64,000 bases of DNA from contig JAPVLO010000233.1 of the NCBI GenBank assembly GCA_027257055.1, positions 2,232,001-2,296,000 on the forward strand, read 5' to 3'. Shown here piece after piece: positions 56,221-64,000 of this stretch (positions within the stretch are counted from its first letter, which is position 1; the number at the start of each line of letters is the position of its first letter). The notes under the pieces were generated by a model. It was not told the origin of the DNA, ran no database searches, and saw only the letters and a list, made by a program, of their open reading frames with translations. This DNA is from Cephalopachus bancanus (lineage: Eukaryota > Chordata > Mammalia > Primates > Tarsiidae). Made by a program: the position numbers and the translations under genes.

Positions 56221-56687
56221 GAGTACATCGTCAACACTGCACTTGAACAGCTCTGGGAACGCAAAGGCCCCTTCCTCAGCCAGATCCTTGCCCCCCGTGA
56301 TATGAAATGGACGATTCCTTAGGCCGCCGGTGAGGACTAAGACTTGAGAGCAGATCAGTGGCCTCCAAGGAGCCAGTGGGGCATGTCCCTTCTGCCTCTC
56401 CATGGGTTCTAACCCTCCCCACGGCTGGGGAGGGCATGCCCTTCCCTCTGGAAGCCAGAAAGGTCAGCAGACCTGAAGCGTGTCCACCCAAGGTGCCACC
56501 CACCCATCCTCAGTCCCTGCAAAGGTCCCACTTGCACCTGTCTGGGTCCCCTGAGGCTGCACCTGGGAAGAGAGGGGAAGGGCTTGGCCCCTGGCTCCAC
56601 CTCCCCCATCTGTTCCCGATTCACACGGGTATGGGTGTTTTCTGTGTCAGCCTGTTTGTTTTTCCTGCCACCCCCACACCCCACTCC
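56221..56687. other. No recognised gene or repeat
   Basis: GC-rich, single-copy-looking; overlapping open frames up to 143 codons extend partly into the next Alu and look spurious. Confidence 0.35.
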
Positions 56688-56966
56688 CAGACAGGGTCTC
56701 ACTCTGATGTCCAAGCTGGAGTGCAGTGGCACGATCATGCCTCTGCCTCCTGGGCTCAGGTGATCCTCCCACCTCAGCCTCCCAAGTAGCTGGGACTACA
56801 GGCACACACCACCATGCCTGGCTAATTTTTTTTATTTTTTTTTTCTTTGTAGAGACGAGGTCTCCCTATGCTGCCCAGGCTGGTCTCGAACTCCTGGGCT
56901 CAAGCAATCCTCCTGCCTTGGTTTCCTAAAGTGCTGGGACTACAGGTGTGTGCACCACACCTGGCT
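56688..56966 (-). mobile_element. Alu, J-type
   Basis: Antisense; the right arm has lost about 20 bases (GCACGATCATGCCTCTGCC). Confidence 0.92.
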
Positions 56967-57100
56967 ATTTTTTTTTTTTTGGTAGAGGTGAGGTCTCACT
57001 ATGTTGCCCAGGCTGGTCTCAAACTCCTGGGCTCAAGTCATTCTCCGGCCTTGGCTTCCCAAAGTGCTGGGATCACATGTGTGCGCCACCATGCCCAGCT
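56967..57100 (-). mobile_element. Free left Alu monomer (FLAM-like)
   Basis: Antisense, T14 start. Ends GCGCCACCATGCCCAGC. Confidence 0.88.
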
Positions 57101-57416
57101 GTTTGGTCTTTCTATGGGGACTGCTTTCTTCTCTCTCCAAATCTGTGTTCCTGGCGTCCTGAGACTCACCCCTGAAAGGATGGGGTGAGCTAAGACAAAG
57201 ATGGGAGCAAAAAGCAGCCTTGGCCATGAGGTGACTGTACCTCCAGGAATAACTGCAAACAAAGTGATTGCCTCAGGATAGTCCAGGAGGTAGGATGGGC
57301 TGAGAACAGAGCGGGCTGTGTGTCACAACTGCTAAAGTTGGACAGGGGTACGTGGGTTTCATGATACTCTCTCTGTTTGCAGTTTTCCATAATAAAAGGT
57401 TGAAAGCAAAATAGTT
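57101..57416. other. No recognised gene or repeat
   Basis: Unique-looking; nothing supported. Confidence 0.3.
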
Positions 57417-57560
57417 GGAGCTGTGCGTCGTGGCATGACCCTGTAGTCCCAGTTACTTGGGAGGCTGGGGCAGGAGGATTACTTGAGCCCAGGAGTTCGA
57501 GACTAATCTGGGCAAAAAAACCAACACCCCATTTCTACACACACACACACAAACACACAG
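57417..57560 (+). mobile_element. Alu fragment ending in CA repeat
   Basis: Head GGAGCTGTGCGTCGTGGC joined to CTGTAGTCCCAGTTACTTGGG, then GACTAATCTGGGC and an (AC)n tail (57537-57559). Confidence 0.75.
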
Positions 57561-57579
57561 AAAAATTAGCCATTAGCCC

Positions 57580-57720
57580 GGCACATTCCAGCTACTTGGA
57601 AGGCTGAGACGGAAGATCGCCTGAGCATAGCCGGTCAAAGCTGCCGTGACCGTGAGCGTGCCACCGCACTGCAGCCTGGGCGACAGAGTGAGACTCCGAC
57701 TCATCAAAAGAAAAAGAAAA
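57580..57720 (+). mobile_element. Alu right-arm fragment, T-type
   Basis: CCGGCACATTCCAGCTACTTGG to GAGACTCCGACTC with an AAAGAAAAAGAAAA tail that hosts the next Alu. Confidence 0.88.
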
Positions 57721-57723
57721 AAG

Positions 57724-58020
57724 AGCCGGGCTCGGTGGCTCAGCCTGTAACCCCAGCATGTTGGGAGGCCGAGGTGAGTGGATTGCCTAAGCCCGCGGGT
57801 TCCAGACCCGCCTGGGCACCTTGGCGAGACCTCATCTCTACAATAAATCAAAAATCAGCCAGGCGTGGTAGCGCACGCCTGTAATTCCAGCTACACAGGA
57901 GGCTGAGGCGGAAGGATCGCCGGAGCCCAGCAGGTTGAGGCTGCGGTGGCTGGGAGCGGCCACTGCACTCCAGTCTGGGCGACAGAGTGAGACTCCAACT
58001 CTTTAAAAAAAAAAAAAAAA
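57724..58020 (+). mobile_element. Alu, T2 sublineage
   Basis: Sense; one of the least diverged copies. Carries GCCGGAGCCCAGCAGG and GCTGGGAGCGGCCACTGC. A16 tail. Confidence 0.95.
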
Positions 58021-58045
58021 GAGAGAGAAAGAAAAAAGAAAATAA

Positions 58046-58195
58046 GCCAGGAGTGATGGCTCATGCCAGTAGTCCCAGCTACTCAGGAGGCTGAGGCAGG
58101 AGGATTGCTTGAACCCCGGAGTTCGAGGCTGCAGTGAGCAAGATTGTGCCACTGCCCTCTAAGTTGCGTGGCAGAGTGAAACCCTGTCTCCAAAT
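58046..58195 (+). mobile_element. Alu fragment, J-type
   Basis: Head fused to right arm (GGCTCATGCCAGTAGTCCCAGCTAC). Confidence 0.87.
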
Positions 58196-58672
58196 GAATG
58201 AACAAATAATAAACCTGACCAAAGCTTCTCTTTCCACTGCAGCTCTGACTTCAATGTGCTGGGGCACTGCCGGTTGTCTTACTGGTTTGTAAATGACCCC
58301 CTCCGGCATCTCTCCATTAAATCATCCTTGTTTATCTAGCTCAATTGTAGGTCTCTGATGCTTTGAAAAGAGGCGTCCAGAGCCCTGAAAAGATGCTTAC
58401 TAATATTAAGAGTGAAAAACAAACTTCCAGTGTGAAAGATTATCTCCCCTGAGACCACATTATGATGGAGAAACCTGAAGACAGGCAGAGTAACTTCATG
58501 AGTCAAAAGATAAGAAACCAAGGAAAGAGAGACGCAGATGTTCCGGGCGGAGGCTCTGTCCCAGGCTGGGTGGGGCCACCTCCTCTGGCCTGCTAACTGT
58601 CCTTCCCTCGGGGTCTGTCCCATGCCCTCAGGGCTCTTCGTTGTCTTTGAGATAAAGCCCACATTTCTTTTT
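58196..58672. other. No recognised gene or repeat
   Basis: Non-Alu DNA; nothing supported. Confidence 0.35.
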
Positions 58673-58946
58673 CTGAGTCGGAGTCTCACTGTCACCCCGG
58701 CTGAAGTGCAGTGGCACGCTCCCGGCCACCGCAGCCTCGACCCACTGGGCTCAGGTGATCCTTCCACCTCAGCCTTCCAGGGAGCTAGAACCACAGGTGC
58801 GTGCCACCACCCCTGGCTAATTTTTTGTTTGCTGTAGAGACGAGGTCTCACCATGCTGCTTAGGCTGGTCTCGAACGCCTGGGCTCAGGCAATCCTCTGG
58901 CCTCGGCCTCCCAAAGTGCTGGGATCTGTGAGCCACCGCACCCAGC
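58673..58946 (-). mobile_element. Alu, T-type
   Basis: Antisense; a deletion removes TTACAGGC near the end (GGGATCTGTGAGCC). Confidence 0.93.
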
Positions 58947-59031
58947 TCCCACCTCCCAATTATGACTCTGGCTCTCCCAGCTCCCAATTATGTCTCAAGG
59001 TTTTCTTCTTTGAAGTCTTTTATTTTTCTTT

Positions 59032-59317
59032 TTTGAGTCGAGGTCTCACTCTGTAGCCCAGACTGGAGTGCAGTGGCACAATCATTGCTCACCGCAGCTT
59101 TGACCACCTGGGCTCAAGTGATCCTTCTGCCTCGGCCTCTTGAGTAGCTGACACTACAGGCATGCGCCACCACGCCTGACCAATTTTTGTACTTTTTGTA
59201 GAGACAAGGTCTTGCTGTGTTGCCCAGGCTGGTCTCCAACCCCTGGGCTCAAGCGATCCTCCTGCCTTGGCCTCCCAAAGTGCTGGATTTACAGGCGTGA
59301 GCCACCAAGACCTGCTG
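59032..59317 (-). mobile_element. Alu, J-type
   Basis: Antisense; ends GTGAGCCACCAAGACCTGC. Confidence 0.93.
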
Positions 59318-59384
59318 TCTTAACCTTTTATTCATGTATGTGTGCTCTGTCTCCCTCCCCTCCCCCACCATCTCATCGAATCAG

Positions 59385-59625
59385 GAGTCTGGGCTTTGCA
59401 GCTGGTCTGCCTGGATTTGAAGCCAAATCTGCCTCTTTTGAACTTGTTAGTGTACTGAACACATGACCTAACTTGTGCCTCAGTCTCCATGTCTGTCAAA
59501 TGAGCATAACAGTAAAAACCTCGTGCAGCTGTTGTGAGGACTCAGCGTTACCATGTGTGTTAAGTTTCTAGAACAGTGTTTAACACATAGTAAATGCTAT
59601 TATAAATGACTGTTAGCTATTAATG
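59385..59625 (-). repeat. MIR SINE
   Basis: Antisense MIR, long copy: AGTCTGGGCTTTGCAGC, CTCAGTCTCCATGTCTGTCAAATGAGC, GAACAGTGTTTAACACATAGTAAATGC. Confidence 0.8.
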
Positions 59626-59658
59626 TTGTTATTATTTCAAGATACCCAAAATTGCCGG

Positions 59659-59690
<32 letters not shown>

Positions 59691-59691
59691 T
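59659..59691. repeat. (GT)n microsatellite
   Basis: About 15 GT units. Confidence 0.96.
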
Positions 59692-59879
59692 TACTTTCTA
59701 TACTTTTTTTTTTCCCCAGTTGATTTTTGGATTCTCACGACTCTGTAAATCAACTAGCTTCTCTTTGCATATTGAATTATGATAATTATTTGCTACCCTA
59801 AATGAGTCTATCTTTAGCATTCTTTCTTTCTTTTTTTTTAAGTCAGAAGTTGGAAATTAGCACCTTCTTCTTTCTTTCT

Positions 59880-60150
59880 TTTTTTTTTTTTGAGTTGGAG
59901 TCTTAACTCTGTCACCCAGGCTGGAGTGACCCAGTGGCACGCTCCCGTCCACCGCAGCCTTGACCTGCTGGGCTCCAGCGATCCTTCCGCCTCAGCCTCC
60001 CAAGTAGCTGGGACTACAGGCGCGCACTACCACACCAGGCTAGTTTTTAATGTATTGTAGAGACGAGGTCTCACCAAGTTGCACGGGCAGGTCTCGAACC
60101 CGCAGGCTCAGGTAATCCACGTGCCTCGGCCTCCCAAAGCGCTGGGATGA
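59880..60150 (-). mobile_element. Alu, T-type, 5'-truncated
   Basis: Antisense; T14 start. Stops at CCAAAGCGCTGGGATGA. Confidence 0.93.
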
Positions 60151-60204
60151 ACCCAACAAGAGGCACATCCTCACTTGGGAAAGAAATCACAAATCTGGCC
60201 AAAT

Positions 60205-60440
60205 AACCAAGTAAGGCAAGAGGATCGCTTGAGCCCAGAAGTTCGAGACCAGCCTGGGCAACATAGCGAGACCTTGTCGCTACAAAAAAATCAAAAAATT
60301 ATCTGGGTGCCTGTAGTCCCAGCTGCTCGAGAGGCGAAGGTGGAAGAATTACCTGAGCCCGGGAGACGGAGGCTGCGGCGAGCCATGATTGTGCCACTGC
60401 ACTCCCGCCTGAGCGACAGAGAGACCTCGACTCAAGAAAG
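60205..60440 (+). mobile_element. Alu, J-type, 5'-truncated
   Basis: Starts AAGTAAGGCAAGAGGATCGC. The tail becomes a GA-rich repeat. Confidence 0.91.
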
Positions 60441-60477
60441 AAAGAGAGACAGAGAGAGAGAGGGAGGGAGGGAGAGA
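60434..60477. repeat. (GA/GGGA)n tract
   Basis: Purine repeat continuing the Alu tail. Confidence 0.88.
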
Positions 60478-60821
60478 AATCACAAATCTATCTACGCTGA
60501 CATGGAAAAAACATTTCCAAGGTTTAATACTAACTGAAAAAGAAAGCTGGGGCTTTTTTTTGTTGTTTTTTTAAAGAAAGTTTTATATATAGGTTTAGAT
60601 CTTTATATTATCATAATCTTAGGTAAGTGGAATTTTACATTAAAAATAATGTAATGATAAGTTTAAAATCTGCTTGCCTAGATTATGGTGTTGGTTGTAC
60701 AACATGGCAAGTATCTTTAAAACATTTAATTGTACACCTTCTACAAGTGAATTTTATGGAAGGCATATGCACACATACCATATGTGCATTGGATCTGAGT
60801 AACACTTTTAAAAATCCTGGT
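60478..60821. other. No recognised gene or repeat
   Basis: AT-rich unique-looking DNA. Confidence 0.3.
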
Positions 60822-60955
60822 CAGGAGTGGTGACTCACATCTGAAATCACAGCACTTGGGCAGACAAGAAGGGAGGATCATTTGAGCCCAGGAGTTCAAG
60901 ACCAGTCTAGGCAACATAGGGAGGCCTCATCTCTGCAAAAAAATAAACTTAAAAA
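60822..60955 (+). mobile_element. Free left Alu monomer (FLAM-like)
   Basis: TCCTGGTCAGGAGTGGTGACTCAC to CTCATCTCTGC plus A-rich tail. Confidence 0.86.
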
Positions 60956-60957
60956 AG

Positions 60958-61235
60958 CAGCTGGGTGTCTTATGCTTGTCATCACAGCACTTTGGGAGAC
61001 TGGGGCAAGAGGATTGTCCAGAGGTTCGAGACCAGCTTGGGCAACTTGGCGGGATCTCGTTGCTACAATCAATCAAAATATTAGCCTGGTATGGTGGTGC
61101 GCCTGTAGTTTTAGCTACTTGGGAGGCTGAGGCGGAAGGATCGCCTAAGCCCAGGAATTTGAGGCTGCGGTGAGTTAGTCTGGGAGACAGAATGAGACCC
61201 CAACTCAGAAAATAAATAAAATAAAATAAAATTCT
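60958..61235 (+). mobile_element. Alu, T-type
   Basis: Sense; a deletion in the right arm (GGTGAGTTAGTCTGGG). (AAAT)n tail. Confidence 0.92.
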
Positions 61236-61251
61236 ATGCAAATGAACTGGA

Positions 61252-61756
61252 AAGCCATGTCCAACCCACAGCCTGACTGCATGCAGCCCAGGACAGCTAG
61301 TCATATGGCCCCACAAAATCTTTTAACATCCTGTGTTTTTTAGCATTTATTTTCTTCGGGACCCCATGCGCGGCTCCATCTTTGAAGTTCCCAGTCACAT
61401 CTTATTCTGATGCTGCTTTTTGGCAGCTCATACATTTATGAGCTGCTGTTTTCAATGATGAAGCCCATAAGGAGCAAAATTCAAACAAACGTTTCTGACG
61501 AGCACCTTGAGAACCCACTAAGAATGGCGACACTTCCATCAAACCAGACACGGATTCGTTTCACAAAAACAAAGGTCGGATTTCCCGCTGGTTTAATATT
61601 GTTCTCACTTTCCTAAGCTTTATAAGAAAAATATAAAAAATTGAAAAATTCTTATTATGTGTATACACTAACTATATTACATAATTTATGTGCAGCCCAA
61701 GACAACTCTTCTTTCCTCGATGTGCCCAGGGCAGCCAAAAGGTTGGGAGAAAACAC
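61252..61756 (+). mobile_element. hAT (Charlie-like) DNA transposon
   Basis: Left end GCCATGTCCAACCCACAGCCTGACTGCATGCAGCCC and right end TTTATGTGCAGCCCAAGACAACTC...GGCAGCCAAAAGGTTGGGA are the familiar Charlie-type ends, with CCAACC/GGTTGG inverted near the termini. A transposase piece lies inside. Confidence 0.8.
61416..61585 (+). pseudogene. hAT transposase C-terminal (dimerisation) domain remnant
   Basis: Open stretch reading FGSSYIYELLFSMMKPIRSK then DEHLENPLRMAT, which matches the hAT C-terminal dimerisation motif (typical form 'FGSTYxCExLFSxMxxIKSK ... DEHLExxLRIAT', as in ZBED/GTF2IRD2-type domesticated proteins). The usual Cys in YxCE is Tyr here. Upstream catalytic parts are missing, so it cannot be active. 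Confidence 0.8.
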
Positions 61757-62951
61757 ACTTAACCATCAATGACAGGAAGAACTTGAGATGGAGGGTGGAT
61801 CTTAAGGAGAACAAGATTGATTTTTTTTTTAGTCTGTGCACTTCTGTATCTGAATGTTCTCCAGTGAGCATATGTGTTACTTGTATATTTTTGGTCTGTT
61901 TTGTTCACTGCTGTAATCCTAGCACCTAGATCTGTGCCTGCATATAGCAAGACTCGACCAATATCTGTCAGATGAATAAATAGATGAATGAATTATATCT
62001 TAAACGCAGAAAACAAGTAGAGTGCATAATAACCTGATTGGTTTGTATAAGGCTGACTCAAACCTTCTCATTTTTAAAAAATCCATTTCCAAAATAGATT
62101 TATGGAAGTGATGCTTTTTAGCAATTTGAGAACTATTCTTGGAGTGCTCTGAATGGGTCCTGGCTTAAAAAAATCCAAGCTCTGAATTTGATTTTTGGCT
62201 GCAGAATTTGGCTATGAAAGGAGTTTCCAGTAGATCTTTTAATCAATCTGTCATGGAGCATGCACAATCATTCGTTAATAACTCTTACCTAATATCAGAA
62301 GATGAGGTTTGTAACTGAGGTGCTATGTCCGATAGTGATTTGATTTGTGTTTGTGATTGTCCTTACGTTCCCTGATTGAAGCTCTCCTTAGTCCACAGGG
62401 GAGGCAAGTCTGCTGGTAGTTTGCATTTTAGGTTAAAATCTGCTTCTGAATGTTCCCCTCCCTCATGAACTTGCTGTATGTATATTAAGGTAAATACCTG
62501 CTGATACATACCTGAATGCTGGAATCGTATTGTCTGTGTTACTGTCAAAACTAGTTACTAACCATACCATGATTATTTACAATAGCCAATATTTTATTTT
62601 ATTTAAGTTTTCGGGCAAAGTTTATTTAGGAAGTAAGTTAGAGAGAGAGAGAGCGGAAGTAGAGATTCACCTCAAGGTAGGGGAGGGGACCAAAGCTAAT
62701 AAAATATGGCGGCCATGGCTCAAAGAGCCACGTGGACACACCAGAGCTTAACAAAGCAGTGGCGTCAAAAGACAACATTTTATCTTGCTGTTGGCTGAAA
62801 TTGAAGGTTTTTGCTATTTTTACTTAATGCATTTATAAATATATAAAATAATACCTTGATTTCAACAAAACAGAGGTTCTTAAACCTTTTGGAGGTCATG
62901 AGGGATCTGATAAAAGCAGTGAATGTTTGCACTATAAAAACGTACACGTCT
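61757..62951. other. No recognised gene or repeat
   Basis: 1.2 kb of AT-rich DNA. Holds a short GA run (62641-62653) and, near 62704, ATATGGCGGCCATGG followed by CACGTG, resembling YY1 and E-box sites. No gene supported. Confidence 0.35.
62704..62734. promoter_or_regulatory. YY1-like motif and E-box
   Basis: ATGGCGGCCATGG (palindromic GGCGGCC core) with CACGTG about 25 bases on, in non-repeat DNA. Suggestive only. Confidence 0.2.
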
Positions 62952-63340
62952 AGGTTACAGTGAGCTATGATTGCATCACCACACTCCAGTCTGGGTGACA
63001 GAGTGAGACTTGTCTCTTTTTTTATCTTTATTTTTGGGTTGGAGTCTCACCCTGTCGCCCAGGCTGGAGTGCAGTGCCTGCTCCCGGCCATCACAACCTC
63101 GAACTGCTTTCCTCAGGTTATCCTTCCGCCTCAGCCTTCCAAGTAGCCGGAACTACAGGCATGCATTACCATGCCCAGCTAACTTTTTTGATATATTGTA
63201 GAGATGAGATCTCATCAGGTTGCCCCGGCCGGTCTTGAATCCCTGAGCTCAGGCAATCTTCTCGCTTCGGCCTCCCAAAGTGCTGGGATTACAGGCTTGA
63301 GCCACTGCACCCGGCGAGATCCTGTCTCTTAAAAAAATTA
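62952..63340 (+). mobile_element. Alu 3' end split by another Alu
   Basis: TACAGTGAGCTATGATTGCATC...GGTGACAGAGTGAGAC before, and GATCCTGTCTCTTAAAAAAA after, an inserted antisense Alu (63030-63315). Confidence 0.85.
63030..63315 (-). mobile_element. Alu, T-type, nested in an Alu
   Basis: Antisense; interrupts the older sense fragment near its tail. Ends CTTGAGCCACTGCACCCGGCG. Confidence 0.94.
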
Positions 63341-63350
63341 AACTAGCCCA

Positions 63351-63487
63351 GGCACAGTGGCTCATGCCTATAATCCCAGCACTTTGGGAGGCGGAGGTGA
63401 GAGAATTACCTGAGCCCAGGGGTTCCATATCAGCCTGGGCAACATGGCGAGACCTCATCTCTACAAAAAAATAAAAATAAAAAAACT
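63351..63487 (+). mobile_element. Free left Alu monomer (FLAM-like)
   Basis: GCCCAGGCACAGTGGCTCATGCC to CTCATCTCTACA plus A-rich tail. Confidence 0.88.
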
Positions 63488-63627
63488 AAACTAGACATAC
63501 GTATTTGAGGATAATTTCAACCCTCAAGTTAATAGCTCTTGTTCTAAATTATTCAAATGTGTGGAGATACTCATAGATTTCTCCACTGAAATTTACATGT
63601 ATGTATTTAACTTAAAAGCATGCAATT

Positions 63628-63755
63628 TGGCCAGGCTCAGTGGCTCACTCCTGTAATCCCAGCACTTTGGGCGGCCTAGGCGGGAGAATTGCTTGAGGCG
63701 GCAGTTTGGGACCAGTTGAGGCAACATGGCAAGACTACCATCTCAACAAATAAAA
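63628..63755 (+). mobile_element. Free left Alu monomer, diverged
   Basis: TTTGGCCAGGCTCAGTGGCTCACTCC to CCATCTCAACAAATAAAAAG. Confidence 0.85.
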
Positions 63756-63844
63756 AGCATGTGATTTGACCAGGGCGCCTAGTTTCACATTTACCATATG
63801 GCTCTTCAAGAACTTCAATACCTTTATTAGAATATCATACTCTC

Positions 63845-64000
63845 TGGGCATGGTGGCCCATGCTTGTAATCCCAGCACTTTGGGAGTCAGGGACAAGAGG
63901 ACTGCCTGAGCCCACAGGTTGGAGACCAGCCTGGGTAGCATGGCTAGACCTCATCTCTACAGTAAATCAAAAAAATTAGCCAGGTGTGGGAGCACGTGCC
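63845..64000 (+). mobile_element. Alu, T-type, cut by window end
   Basis: Sense; left arm complete with CAGTAAATCAAAAA linker. The right arm runs off the window. Confidence 0.92.

Noticed and set aside
58336..58854. A 172-codon minus-strand frame
   Set aside because: The first third is antisense Alu and the rest has no domain, splice context or homology that I recognise.

Overview
This is nuclear genomic DNA from a primate. About 95 Alu-derived copies fill the window, mixed with older mammalian repeats (MIR, L2, L1, MER1/MER3/MER5/MER20-type hAT elements, mariner, MLT1-type MaLR LTRs). The Alus are not the AluS/AluY of monkeys and apes, and they lack the strepsirrhine 'CTGAGCAAGAGCGAGACC' hallmark. 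Many belong to a distinct lineage ('T-type' below) with CAACTTGGCGAGACCTC, CAATAAATCAAAAA, TTCCAGCTACTTGGAAGGCTGAGG, CAGCAGGTCGAGGCTG, GGCCGTGAGC and a tail junction GACTCCAACTC. Others are AluJ-like ('J-type'), including free left-arm monomers. A young sublineage ('T2') reads GGCTCAGCCTGT where other Alus read GGCTCACGCCTGT. Together this points to a tarsier; that species call is my inference.

No complete gene is present. Two open segments flanked by good splice signals, 3806-4023 and 18491-18767 on the + strand, look like internal coding exons of a multi-pass membrane protein that I could not name. If they belong to one gene, at least one more exon must lie between them, because their phases do not match. 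Nearly everything else is intronic or intergenic in character.

Layout: 1-5 kb is Alus, a CA repeat and the first candidate exon. 5-18 kb holds a CT-rich, AP-1-containing stretch, an MLT1 LTR, hAT and mariner fossils, two MER1 copies, an L2 fragment, MER20 and MER5A. 18-26 kb holds the second candidate exon, an antisense L1 3' end and dense Alus. 26-33 kb holds a 5'-inverted L1 carrying a nested Alu, a probable ERV solo LTR, a MER3 split by Alus, an ERVL-like LTR split by an Alu, and a 20-bp hairpin. 33.9-38.2 kb holds two processed pseudogenes of spliceosome proteins on the same strand, MFAP1 and then RBM22, both broken and both invaded by Alus. 38-52 kb is mostly Alus, with L1 and MaLR fragments. 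52.37-53.29 kb is a 20-bp-unit minisatellite of about 46 copies with higher-order structure. 53-64 kb is Alus, a MIR and a hAT (Charlie-like) transposase fossil.

The pieces do not form a functional pathway. The window records repeated retroposition, with successive waves of Alu inserting into older repeats, into each other's A-tails and into the two retrocopies.
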